In this document: positions 34,365-40,268 of the stretch, piece after piece
Position numbering within the stretch: the first letter of the stretch is position 1
Layout: the number at the start of each line of letters is the position of its first letter
Position numbers and translations under genes: made by a program
Virus record (IMG/VR): IMGVR_UViG_3300035125_000070
Coordinates: 1-42,565 of that record
Reading direction: 5' to 3' (one strand)
Length of the DNA stretch: 42,565 nucleotides
Source: a virus
Notes under the pieces: model-generated
Told to the model about the DNA's origin: nothing
Databases searched by the model: none
The model's input: only the letters and a program-made list of their open reading frames with translations

Positions 34365-35477
34365 TCATAACAGTTCCTTCGCCTTCTCTACGATCTCCTC
34401 TGGAGTGATCGAACCCAGCACCCTGCACCATTCGATCAGGGACTTCGGGGGAGACCCATCCGCGTCTTTGCATTGTTCGAACGGCAACACGAAGTTGTGA
34501 TCCCGGCAGGGGGCTGTTGGGCAGCACTCCGGGTGGAAGATCGGGTGGTTGTTGGTGTAGTACTTCGCGCGGTCATCAGGATGGAACACACCCCACAGGG
34601 AGATGATCGGCACGTTCGGGAAGCACGCGGCCAGGTGCATGATCGCCGAGTCAGGGCAGATCACTAGAGACGCCCGCTCCACGATCGGGATCAGCTCGCG
34701 GAAGTTCTTGGTCTTCTCGAGCATGTTGACCACGAGAGACGACATCCCATCGAAGATCCAGTCGTACTTCCCGTCAGGATCCACACCCACTACGAGGATC
34801 AGCTTGCCGGTCTCCTTGGCTAGGAGATTGAGCATCTTCTGTGCGAGCTTCGGTGGGTAGCATCGGTTCTCGTTCTTCGGACTCATGTGATAGACGATGT
34901 AGTCCGACGTCTTGAGATTCATCTCCTTGAAGACACGGTAGTCTTCCGGACGAGGGAAGATGCATGGTTTCTTCGCGGAAGGTGGAGCGTCGAAGATCCC
35001 TATCGTTGTGAAGAAGTAGTCGTAGCAGCAGGGCTGGTCTGGTTCGGAGTTGTTTTCGAGCATTCCCTCGTAGAAGATGTGGTAGTCGTACCCATGCAAG
35101 ATGGTGTCGAACAGCATTGGGACAGGCACGGCGGCTCCCCCAACATAAGGGTTAGCGTACCATAGTGGCAGAACCCCTTGCCGGCAATACAGATGAATCG
35201 TAGCATCTGGATACCTCCTCACAAGTTCTGCCGGAACAGAGCTGGCGATGAGCTGGTCACCCCACGCGTCGTGCCGGTAGACAACGACCTTCTTTCCGTT
35301 CAGGTCCTGACCAAAGTACTTCCGTTCGTACGAGTTGAATGAACTCCACCGCCACTGTGTGGTCGGTGTCTTAGAGATGAGCATCTGGCCTTCCCAATCC
35401 GTCACGACATATCGCGTGTAGGGCTTGAAGTAGGCGTAGTCAGTTATCACCACCTTGTTCGGCGTCACTATCTGCAT
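34365..35477 (-). CDS. Glycosyltransferase family 9 (heptosyltransferase-like)
   Basis: 370 residues. GKKVVVYRHDAWGDQLIASS (~61-80) is the GT9 N-terminal motif (R-x-D-x-x-G-D). VICPDSAIMHLAACFPNVPI (~270-290) followed by ISLWG is the second signature, where the LPS enzymes read D-(S/T)-x-x-x-H-(L/I)-A-A. A Cys-rich insert (HPECCPTAPC) follows. GT9 enzymes transfer heptose or related sugars onto lipid A cores, which hints at a Gram-negative host surface or a mimic of it. A GGGGGT site precedes the ATG; it overlaps the HTH gene by 38 bases. Confidence 0.82.
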   Translation of the reverse strand: MQIVTPNKVVITDYAYFKPYTRYVVTDWEGQMLISKTPTTQWRWSSFNSYERKYFGQDLNGKKVVVYRHDAWGDQLIASSVPAELVRRYPDATIHLYCRQGVLPLWYANPYVGGAAVPVPMLFDTILHGYDYHIFYEGMLENNSEPDQPCCYDYFFTTIGIFDAPPSAKKPCIFPRPEDYRVFKEMNLKTSDYIVYHMSPKNENRCYPPKLAQKMLNLLAKETGKLILVVGVDPDGKYDWIFDGMSSLVVNMLEKTKNFRELIPIVERASLVICPDSAIMHLAACFPNVPIISLWGVFHPDDRAKYYTNNHPIFHPECCPTAPCRDHNFVLPFEQCKDADGSPPKSLIEWCRVLGSITPEEIVEKAKELL

Positions 35478-36381
35478 CCATTACCCCCGTTCCGAATCGT
35501 TCCTCATACTTCGCTCGCCTCGCAGCGATTTCGCTCTTCATCATCTCGGTCTCTCGCTGTTCGGCATTCGCATCCAAGATCAGCTTCCTGCGTCGATGAG
35601 CAATCAAGTCTGCAGTCTTCGGATCCACCTCACCTGCCAAGAGACCATCAAGAACAACTCGGTCGGCCGCGTAGATGACTTCAGGACCGAGCTGCTTCTT
35701 TGCTTTTTGGACGTCTTTTCTTGTGACGTTTTGAATAATATCGGAAGAATCTACATGAAGAATCTCTGCAGTTTGGGCAGGAGTCCGGCCAACCGCCATA
35801 AGCATCGCAGCCTGCTGATAGATGCTTTCCGCGGACGTGAAAATCAATCGTGTGCACTCGTTCGTCCCCAGCTTCCCCGCTTCGATCACGGCTACTGCCT
35901 GCTTCGCGTGTTCCTTCACATCCTTGGCCAGGGGGACGGCTGACTTCATCCGCTTCTTTCGATACCGCTCTCTTCCTTTTTCGGCATGTACGGATCTCCG
36001 TAAGTTGTGCAAGGCCACCAGGCCACGAGGGTCCACTTTCCTCAGCTTCTGGTAGATCTTCTTCCTCACGGTTATACTGACTTGGTCCAACCACATGACT
36101 TTCTTCCGAGTCAGGAATTTGTCGGCGCTCTCGATCTTGTCCAAGTATCTCCGAAAGCTCGCTTGTCCCAATTTTGTGTAGAGACTTCCCCAGGGGTTTC
36201 TCCAGGAAACTTCTCCGCACCAGGATGAAGCCTTTCCCTTTCGTCCCCGCTTTCCGGTAGTCGGTACGGATCTTGAATGCGTTCTCACCGAAGAGCCAGT
36301 CGACTTTTTTGAGGAACGCGTAGAGCTGGGCGTGCCGGACTTGTTGGTTTTTCCCCGGTGGGATGACTTCGACGCCTTCAT
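35440..36381 (-). CDS. HTH protein, possible small terminase; joins the frame upstream by +1 shift
   Basis: This frame holds the credible C-terminal ~230 residues. From about 36180 downward: ADKFLTRKKVMWLDQVSITV, then a long basic helix, AMLMAVGRTPAQTAEILHVD (helix-turn-helix, ~35850-35760), LLAGEVDPKTADLIAHRRRK and an acidic tail. HTH plus helical oligomer region is the plan of small terminases, but it may be another regulator. The part above 36230 in this frame is Ser/Arg-rich and looks like shadow of the overlapping frame, so no good independent start is visible. Confidence 0.6.
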   Translation of the reverse strand: MKASKSSHRGKTNKSGTPSSTRSSKKSTGSSVRTHSRSVPTTGKRGRKGKASSWCGEVSWRNPWGSLYTKLGQASFRRYLDKIESADKFLTRKKVMWLDQVSITVRKKIYQKLRKVDPRGLVALHNLRRSVHAEKGRERYRKKRMKSAVPLAKDVKEHAKQAVAVIEAGKLGTNECTRLIFTSAESIYQQAAMLMAVGRTPAQTAEILHVDSSDIIQNVTRKDVQKAKKQLGPEVIYAADRVVLDGLLAGEVDPKTADLIAHRRRKLILDANAEQRETEMMKSEIAARRAKYEERFGTGVMDADSDAEQGGDN

Positions 36382-36538
36382 CTTCAGGTAGGTGAGCCAG
36401 GAACGTCAGAACCTTGTGCCATCGAACAGGAAAGAACTTGATCTTCTCTTCGACAGTCCAGTCGCCCTCGTCGTAATCGTCGATCTCCCAACACGACCTG
36501 GGACCCTTATGTCCCCGACTAATGTCGATTCTCTTCAC
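35681..36538 (-). CDS. N-terminal part of the HTH protein in another frame
   Basis: The GTG at 36538 opens a frame whose first ~110 residues look real: DEGDWTVEEKIKFFPVRWHK, EVIPPGKNQQVRHAQLYAFL, KVDWLFGENAFKIRTDYRKA. Below about 36150 the frame continues to 35681 with Cys/Arg-rich shadow sequence while the next frame becomes convincing. The two frames are related by +1 (skip one base). Either one protein is made by frameshifting, or this is a mutation or assembly error. The promoter at 36550-36577 lies directly upstream and there is no SD site. Confidence 0.5.
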   Translation of the reverse strand: MKRIDISRGHKGPRSCWEIDDYDEGDWTVEEKIKFFPVRWHKVLTFLAHLPEDEGVEVIPPGKNQQVRHAQLYAFLKKVDWLFGENAFKIRTDYRKAGTKGKGFILVRRSFLEKPLGKSLHKIGTSELSEILGQDRERRQIPDSEESHVVGPSQYNREEEDLPEAEESGPSWPGGLAQLTEIRTCRKRKRAVSKEADEVSRPPGQGCEGTREAGSSRDRSGEAGDERVHTIDFHVRGKHLSAGCDAYGGWPDSCPNCRDSSCRFFRYYSKRHKKRRPKSKEAARS

Positions 36539-36549
36539 ATGACCGAAGT

Positions 36550-36577
36550 ATTAGATCAAATGATCCCGAAAAGTCAA
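36550..36577 (-). promoter_or_regulatory. Promoter before HTH gene and glycan island
   Basis: Minus strand: TTGACT (overlapping the stop of the zincin gene), 16-base spacer, TCTAAT. It shares 24 of 28 bases with the element at 19906-19933. The predicted start of transcription is at about 36540, where ATGTGA (start-stop) overlaps the GTG at 36538, so the transcript would be nearly leaderless. It should drive the HTH gene, island and packaging genes. Confidence 0.65.
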
Positions 36578-36924
36578 GCTAAAAGTATCTCAAGCAGCTT
36601 AGTAACTCGCTCATATTCCTGGTCCAACTCATCCTCATAGATCCACCTGGATCCTCCCATCCAGTACAACCGATAGAGAAGAACATGGATCATCTCATGA
36701 CGAGCATGATCCCTCATGGTACACCCACTGGGGGAGACATCTCTCTTGTTCAATCCAACTTCCACCACGTATCTGTCCCCCTGAGCACGAACCCACGCAA
36801 TGAAGTTCTTTTTTGGATCCTCCCACACCAAGTCCAATCTCCAATCCATGAGATTGAACCTCTTCTGGTAATAGAGGCACCACTTCTTGAACTCCTCGAA
36901 CTGTTTCTTCGTTGTCTTCTTCAT
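36574..36924 (-). CDS. SprT-like zinc metalloprotease domain protein
   Basis: 116 residues from the ATG at 36924, which overlaps the upstream stop (TGATG) after a GGGGGAG site; a longer frame to 36996 lies in the neighbour. DHARHEMIHVLLYRLYW (~72-88) contains HExxH, the zinc-binding and catalytic motif. The preceding EEFKKWCLYYQKRFNLMDWR and YVVEVGLN strand fit small SprT-like domains. Phage SprT-like proteins may process DNA-protein crosslinks or virion proteins; role here inferred only. Confidence 0.65.
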   Translation of the reverse strand: MKKTTKKQFEEFKKWCLYYQKRFNLMDWRLDLVWEDPKKNFIAWVRAQGDRYVVEVGLNKRDVSPSGCTMRDHARHEMIHVLLYRLYWMGGSRWIYEDELDQEYERVTKLLEILLA

Positions 36925-37187
36925 CACTCCCCCCGCCGTTCGCGTAGCACGCCTCGCAAACGCATCTGTTTCTTGCCAATGCTTTCGACGACACATTTCG
37001 CTTCTGCGCCACTGTCGTTCCTGACATAGACCGTCTCTCCATTACGGAAGATAGGCCAGAGCCGTTCGTCTTGTAAGCTGTTCCGCCTCCCTGGCTCCAT
37101 AGCATCGAGAAACACATCTCGTTGTCTCTGCAATTCTTTGATGTCATCAGCGTGGAAAAACGTTCCGTCATTCGGATTCTGCATCAT
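36924..37187 (-). CDS. Small hypothetical protein upstream of the zincin
   Basis: 87 residues from the ATG at 37187, with AGGAGGA a few bases upstream; a second ATG at 37184 or GTG at 37190 are close alternatives. The first half is helical and acidic/basic (DIKELQRQRDVFLDAMEPG). The second half is beta-like (NGETVYVRNDSGAEAKCVV), resembling a small SH3- or OB-like piece. No family recognised. Confidence 0.55.
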   Translation of the reverse strand: MMQNPNDGTFFHADDIKELQRQRDVFLDAMEPGRRNSLQDERLWPIFRNGETVYVRNDSGAEAKCVVESIGKKQMRLRGVLRERRGE

Positions 37188-37203
37188 CACTCCTCCTCAA
37201 GTT

Positions 37204-37275
37204 AGTGAGGGGAGCCGCCCCAAGGACACCCCGCCGGGTGCCGGCCCCGAAGGACCGGAAGGCGGCCCCCTCACT
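37204..37275 (-). ncRNA. Highly structured intergenic RNA element
   Basis: 37204-37219 and 37261-37275 pair over 15 GC-rich positions with one bulged base. The enclosed 41 bases hold two more hairpins: one at 37240-37257 (seven pairs capped by a four-base loop, CCGGTCC/GGGCCGG on the minus strand) and one at about 37228-37239. The three-way junction lies between the ATPase stop, which it includes, and the next SD site. It could be a processing site, factor-dependent terminator or regulatory RNA. Confidence 0.5.
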
Positions 37276-38248
37276 TTGGTTTCGTATCCGACCAGTATTT
37301 TGCGATGGTCGAACGAGATCTCTTCACAAACTTCGCCACATCCCGTTGGCTCCAATCAGGATGAATCCTTCTCGCATCCCGAATCATCTCCTCCGTCGAG
37401 GCCTTGATGATCCCGATCTGTTGATCCGCCAGGTGCCAGAACGGCATGTCCACGTCATGAGAGTGCTCAATGAAGAGATCCCGCAGATGCTTCTTCCCCT
37501 CCATCAGGCCGGTGGACCGCACGTTCTTCCCAAACCGCAGCTTGAAGATGAACCTCTGCTCGTCGCTCAGAGTCAGCTCGCAGCTCGTCCGGACCCAGTT
37601 CGCCAGGGCACTGGTCCCCGCGGCCAGGTACACGCTCTCCAGGACGGTCCACTTCTTCGTGTCCTTGGGCTTCGGGGTGTGCGCGACCAGGAGCAGCGCG
37701 AAGTCCAACCTCTTCATGACCTTCTCCACCTCCTCGCGCCAAGACAGGAAGGAGGTGCTGTCGTTGATGTTGACGCTGCCCACATACGACTGATACGGGT
37801 CCACGACGACCAGGTCGGGCTGCTTGCTCGCCCCGGCGATGATCTCATCCAACCACAACCCGAAGTCCGAGCCGCCAATACCGAACGCATGGATAATCCG
37901 GAGATGTTTTCCCAGGAGGGTTTGGTTCAGCTTGAGGGTCTTCGCGATCGACTTGAAATCCCTGGAGAGGACTTCATCATCGTTCTCAGCTTGCACGTAG
38001 AGCACCCGGGAGGGCTTCTTAACGGAGATCTTCTCCAGGATTGGGGAGCCTGCCGCGACGCAAGCCGCGATCTGCTCAGCCAGGACCGACTTGCCAATTC
38101 CGGTTCCTCCGGTCAGGAGGGTTGCGGCGCCCTTCTTGAGAAAGCCATTGCCGGCCAGGTGCTTTTTGGGATCGAGCTTGAACGCTTTGAGGTCTTTCCA
38201 TGTGTAGGTCGGGAAGTTCGGCAGGTCCTGCGTGGTCGTGGGGGTCAT
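37271..38248 (-). CDS. RecA-like AAA ATPase/replicative helicase (RepA/DnaB-like)
   Basis: 325 residues. GAATLLTGGTGIGKS (~40-54) is Walker A. PSRVLYVQAENDDEVLSRDF supplies the acidic residue after strand two, and DLVVVDPYQSYVG (~146-158) is Walker B; LLLVAHTPKP is the following sensor strand. The C-terminus DWSQRDVAKFVKRSRSTIAK (~298-318) is a helix-turn-helix, so the protein may bind origin DNA as well as hydrolyse ATP. It heads the minus-strand operon next to the candidate origin. A 14-residue leader overlaps its start as ATGA. Confidence 0.75.
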   Translation of the reverse strand: MTPTTTQDLPNFPTYTWKDLKAFKLDPKKHLAGNGFLKKGAATLLTGGTGIGKSVLAEQIAACVAAGSPILEKISVKKPSRVLYVQAENDDEVLSRDFKSIAKTLKLNQTLLGKHLRIIHAFGIGGSDFGLWLDEIIAGASKQPDLVVVDPYQSYVGSVNINDSTSFLSWREEVEKVMKRLDFALLLVAHTPKPKDTKKWTVLESVYLAAGTSALANWVRTSCELTLSDEQRFIFKLRFGKNVRSTGLMEGKKHLRDLFIEHSHDVDMPFWHLADQQIGIIKASTEEMIRDARRIHPDWSQRDVAKFVKRSRSTIAKYWSDTKPK

Positions 38249-38289
38249 GGCGCGTTTTTCCCTTGGGTTGTGCGTTTCTCCTCGTTCAT
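38245..38289 (-). CDS. 14-residue putative leader peptide
   Basis: ATG at 38289, stop overlapping the ATPase start (ATGA): MNEEKRTTQGKNAP. The ATG is eight bases after the -10 of the promoter at 38298-38327, so the mRNA would begin at or just before it. No SD site. The ATPase itself has only a distant AAGGG, so translation through this leader could reinitiate at 38248. Short enough to be chance. Confidence 0.3.
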   Translation of the reverse strand: MNEEKRTTQGKNAP

Positions 38290-38297
38290 GGCTGGGT

Positions 38298-38327
38298 ATA
38301 GTATCTTACCGGGGGGTGCTCGGTCAA
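38298..38327 (-). promoter_or_regulatory. Leftward promoter for the ATPase operon
   Basis: Minus strand: TTGACC at 38327-38322, 18-base spacer, TACTAT at 38303-38298. The fit to the sigma-70 consensus is good. It is divergent from the plus-strand early promoter 520 bases away. Confidence 0.55.
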
Positions 38328-38368
38328 GGCCTTTTTTCGTGAAATCGCCGAGCAGGCAACGTTCGGGT

Positions 38369-38410
38369 GCTCGCCCTACCGCCCCCTACGGGGGCGAGCG
38401 GTAGGCGAGC
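38369..38410. repeat. 42-bp GC-rich palindrome
   Basis: Outer arms GCTCGCC(C)TACCGC and GCGGTAGGCGAGC flank an inner hairpin of CCCC and GGGG with a TACG loop; one side has a small CGA bulge. It lies inside the GAGC-repeat zone, as a cruciform or protein-binding site might at an origin. There is no adjacent T-run, so it is not a simple terminator. Confidence 0.55.
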
Positions 38411-38494
38411 AGCCTCACCGAGCACGTCCGGCGCTCGATCGAGCGGGGGGCGAGCGCAAATCGAGCGCACTTGTCGAGCAGGGTGATTTTGGGT

Positions 38495-38539
38495 GGTTGT
38501 TGTGTGAGAAAGTCCTGGTTGTTGTGAGAGAGAAAGTCC
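38495..38539. repeat. Tandem direct repeat, two units of 21-23 bp
   Basis: Two adjacent copies separated by one base: each starts GGTTGTTGTG and ends GAGAAAGTCC. The second is two bases longer. Two copies suggest an iteron-like protein-binding site or a remnant of slippage. Confidence 0.55.
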
Positions 38540-38686
38540 GTCCCTCTTCGCGCCGCCCGCACGTTTTTGGAGTCCCGTTTGGGTGGTCGGGAGGGTGTCC
38601 GTTAAGGATTTGACGGTATTGCTATGGAGAAACACGTGTATCTCTATGCCGATATGCACGGCAAAACATATCGCTATGTAAGAACA

Positions 38687-38713
38687 TTAGCCCCCCAATA
38701 TTTAGGGGGCTAA
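38687..38713. repeat. Nine-bp stem-loop TTAGCCCCC/GGGGGCTAA
   Basis: Perfect arms 38687-38695 and 38705-38713 around a nine-base AT-rich loop. It is symmetrical, flanked by AT-rich sequence, and lacks a long T-run on either strand. It could be a weak bidirectional terminator separating the divergent units or a binding site. Confidence 0.45.
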
Positions 38714-38746
38714 ATAAATTGGTTTGACCCCTCACTGTGCGGAAAC

Positions 38747-38783
38747 CCACACACTCACACAAGTGTGTGGAAATCCACACACT
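38747..38783. promoter_or_regulatory. Three-arm alternating palindrome
   Basis: CCACACACT (38747-38755), AGTGTGTGG (38762-38770) and CCACACACT (38775-38783). The middle arm can pair perfectly with either outer arm, with loops of six or four bases. It lies about 60 bases upstream of the first early promoter, so it is more likely a DNA-binding site or cruciform than an attenuator. Confidence 0.5.
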
Positions 38784-38846
38784 TTGTATGGCAAAGCTCA
38801 CCACGATATCCGTGAAAAATTTAACACGAAAAGACGAAATGGACTG

Positions 38847-38881
38847 TTGACAGTATGGTCCTATATGCTATAATAGGACCA
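38847..38881 (+). promoter_or_regulatory. Early promoter 1 with palindromic operator
   Basis: TTGACA, 16 bases, TATAAT: both boxes are perfect sigma-70 consensus. TGGTCCTAT (38856-38864) and ATAGGACCA (38873-38881) form a perfect 9-bp inverted repeat overlapping the -10, a repressor-type operator. From TTGACA to the following ATG it matches the promoter at 40269 at 35 of 37 positions. The predicted transcription start is at about 38881, on the A of an ATG. Confidence 0.85.
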
Positions 38882-38946
38882 TGATCGAACAGGGGCTGCT
38901 GCCCGAGGAAGGGGGTGATACTGCATGCCAGAACAATCACACGTAG
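38881..38946 (+). CDS. 21-residue putative leaderless leader peptide 1
   Basis: The ATG is seven bases after TATAAT, at the predicted transcript 5' end. The peptide begins MIEQGLL, like MLEKGPL of the matching leader at 40303. It overlaps the start of the next gene by 22 bases in another frame, so its translation would cover or clear that ribosome site. Length alone is not evidence; the parallel with the second promoter is. Confidence 0.35.
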   Translation: MIEQGLLPEEGGDTACQNNHT

Positions 38947-39182
38947 TAGTGGTCGAGCGTTACCACGGTGGCCCGTCTGATGGCGCGGCCGAGACACGTA
39001 CCTATCGCGTCGCAGAGCCCTGCGACTACGATGGTCGGTCTGGGTACCTCTGTGAAGGTATCAGTGGCGTAACAACAGGAGAGTTCATGGCCCTTGCCGT
39101 CGATTCCCTGTCGTCGGTTGATGGTGTCGGAGTCGTGGTCTATGATCCTACGTGGTCTGAGCAGTGGAAAGCGTACGAATAG
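38925..39182 (+). CDS. Early hypothetical protein, 85 residues
   Basis: First gene of early unit 1, preceded by GGGGGTGATACTGC, which resembles the AGGAGGTGATACAG before the first gene of unit 2. The product is mixed alpha/beta, acidic, with beta strands (SHVVVVERYHGG, GVGVVVYDPTWSEQW) and Trp/Tyr at the end. Small acidic early proteins often take over host functions; function not recognised. Confidence 0.65.
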   Translation: MPEQSHVVVVERYHGGPSDGAAETRTYRVAEPCDYDGRSGYLCEGISGVTTGEFMALAVDSLSSVDGVGVVVYDPTWSEQWKAYE

Positions 39183-39264
39183 TCTCACGCGCAGAAGGGA
39201 CCGTGCCTATGGATCGACGCCCGTCGTTTGTTTGCTGCAGAGAACAAAACCCGTGGAGGAAGCT

Positions 39265-39408
39265 ATGACCTATGGGACCAGAGAATATTACGAAACCGTC
39301 GCGCAGTATCGCCGCGAGCACGCCTTGCGCTTGCGCCAAGCTCGCTTGGCCTTGCGTTTGGCCTTGCGTGAGATCCGTCGCGCGCGTAAGGCGCGCTTCG
39401 CCGTCTGA
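39265..39408 (+). CDS. 47-residue basic early protein
   Basis: The ATG at 39265 has GGAGGAAGCT upstream; earlier in-frame codons overlap the preceding gene. The product begins MTYGTREYYETVAQYRREHA and continues as one amphipathic Arg/Leu/Ala helix with short internal repeats (LRQARLALRLALREIRRA). Likely a nucleic-acid or protein-binding helix. No family. Confidence 0.55.
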   Translation: MTYGTREYYETVAQYRREHALRLRQARLALRLALREIRRARKARFAV

Positions 39409-39409
39409 A

Positions 39410-39470
39410 GATTGAATCCGATGCTTTCCCTCGCGCCTCGCGTGCGCGAGGGATTGCATCTGAATCAATC
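39410..39470 (+). promoter_or_regulatory. Long imperfect stem-loop between early genes
   Basis: A perfect core CCCTCGCGC (39428-39436)/GCGCGAGGG (39444-39452) is extended outward by GATGC/GCATC and then GATTGAATC against GAATCAATC. It begins two bases after a stop codon and is followed by ATCAATCGATCAATCGATC, with no T-run. It could be an RNA processing site or stabiliser separating the two early cistrons. Confidence 0.5.
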
Positions 39471-39526
39471 GATCAATCGATCTTTGACAATTGAATAATG
39501 CGCCTTGTTTCCCGTGGGAGGATGCC

Positions 39527-40162
39527 ATGAAGAAGCAGGCAAAGAAAAACGACCGCTCAGACTCGATCGTTGCTAAGTACGGCAAACGACTCCAGAACGT
39601 GTGCTCGCATGCATACGCGCGAGAGACTATGGCCGAGGATGTCATGGGCCTTGAAACAAAGCTCAAGGCCCTGAAGATCGACGTAAGGAAAGCCAAAGAA
39701 GCTTTCTTCGCGTCCTACGGTGACCTGGCCAAAGACATCATCGGCTATACCAAGATCAAGGAAGTCAAGCCCACCGACATCAACGCCTATCATAAGGCGT
39801 TGAGAACGGTAGCCGCAAAGACTGATCCGCCGTACGGTGGATACGCTCCCCGCACGTTCGATAAGCTCTTGGCCGAAGCAAGAGCTTTCAAACGGTTCGC
39901 CCCGGACGCGCGCGCGACAAACGCACGCGGCAAGGGCAAGGGCAAGGGCAAGGGCAAGGGCAAGGGCAAGGGCAATCCACCCGCAAAGCATGGTGACGAA
40001 GGTATGCAGTTGCCAGTCCCATACTGTGATACACTGGAGCAGTACGAGGCTATCACGGCAAACGTGCTAAGTCGGTTCGACCGCAATGACGTAGTGCGCA
40101 CGTTTCAGGACGCTCTACGTCACGCGGGGTTCACGAGCCCCGTAGAGATGGCGGCCAGTTAG
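39527..40162 (+). CDS. Early protein with Gly-Lys repeat linker
   Basis: 211 residues from the ATG at 39527 (GGGAGGATGCC upstream); an in-frame codon at 39491 lies before the SD site. Residues 1-130 are helical and Lys-rich (METKLK-like helices, [20 protein letters not shown]). Residues ~133-149 are seven GK pairs encoded by seven GGCAAG copies. The C-terminal 60 residues are a small mixed domain ending [20 protein letters not shown]. Not recognised; the basic linker suggests nucleic-acid contact. A strong terminator follows. Confidence 0.65.
   Translation: MKKQAKKNDRSDSIVAKYGKRLQNVCSHAYARETMAEDVMGLETKLKALKIDVRKAKEAFFASYGDLAKDIIGYTKIKEVKPTDINAYHKALRTVAAKTDPPYGGYAPRTFDKLLAEARAFKRFAPDARATNARGKGKGKGKGKGKGKGNPPAKHGDEGMQLPVPYCDTLEQYEAITANVLSRFDRNDVVRTFQDALRHAGFTSPVEMAAS
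39929..39970 (+). repeat. Hexanucleotide microsatellite, seven GGCAAG units
   Basis: Seven perfect copies, then GGCAAT. They encode (Gly-Lys)7 and keep the reading frame whatever the number, so slippage would change linker length, not frame. The antisense strand is also open over it. Confidence 0.9.
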
Positions 40163-40196
40163 ATTCGGTAACCCGTGCAAGGCGCATTATTCTCTC

Positions 40197-40233
40197 AAGA
40201 GCCTAGGCTTTCGAGCCTAGGCTCTTTTGTTTT
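40197..40233 (+). terminator. Strong intrinsic terminator of early unit 1
   Basis: A 13-bp perfect stem (40197-40209/40214-40226) with a TTCG tetraloop, followed by TTGTTTTT. It ends the unit begun at 38847, immediately before promoter 2. Confidence 0.93.
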
Positions 40234-40268
40234 TCTATCGGACGGTACACGTTGGATTTTGATTTTTC

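Larger units (their letters stand above)
38249..38924. other. Divergent non-coding control region, candidate origin
   Basis: 676 bases without a convincing gene between the leftward ATPase operon and the first rightward early gene. It holds GAGC/GCTC-rich repeats (38345-38480), a large palindrome (38369-38410), a tandem direct repeat (38495-38539), an AT-rich stretch with a hairpin (38687-38713), a three-arm alternating palindrome (38747-38783), promoters in both directions and an operator. Divergent promoters, repeats and a neighbouring HTH-helicase are typical of phage origins, but no initiator is proven. Confidence 0.45.
39493..40192. repeat. Perfect 15-bp inverted repeat enclosing one gene
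   Basis: GAATAATGCGCCTTG at 39493-39507 and its exact reverse complement at 40178-40192. The left copy is 19 bases before the ATG at 39527, next to its SD site; the right copy is between its stop and the terminator. In mRNA the two could pair. They could also be ends of a small mobile or duplicated unit, though no transposase or target duplication is visible. Confidence 0.7.

Noticed and set aside
38324-38659. 111-residue minus-strand frame in the control region
   Set aside because: No SD site, skewed composition, and it runs through the palindromes and GAGC repeats.
38623-38712. 29-residue plus-strand frame before early promoter 1
   Set aside because: Only a distant AAGG upstream; its end is just the stem-loop TTAGCCCCC/GGGGGCTAA. 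It has no parallel near promoter 2.
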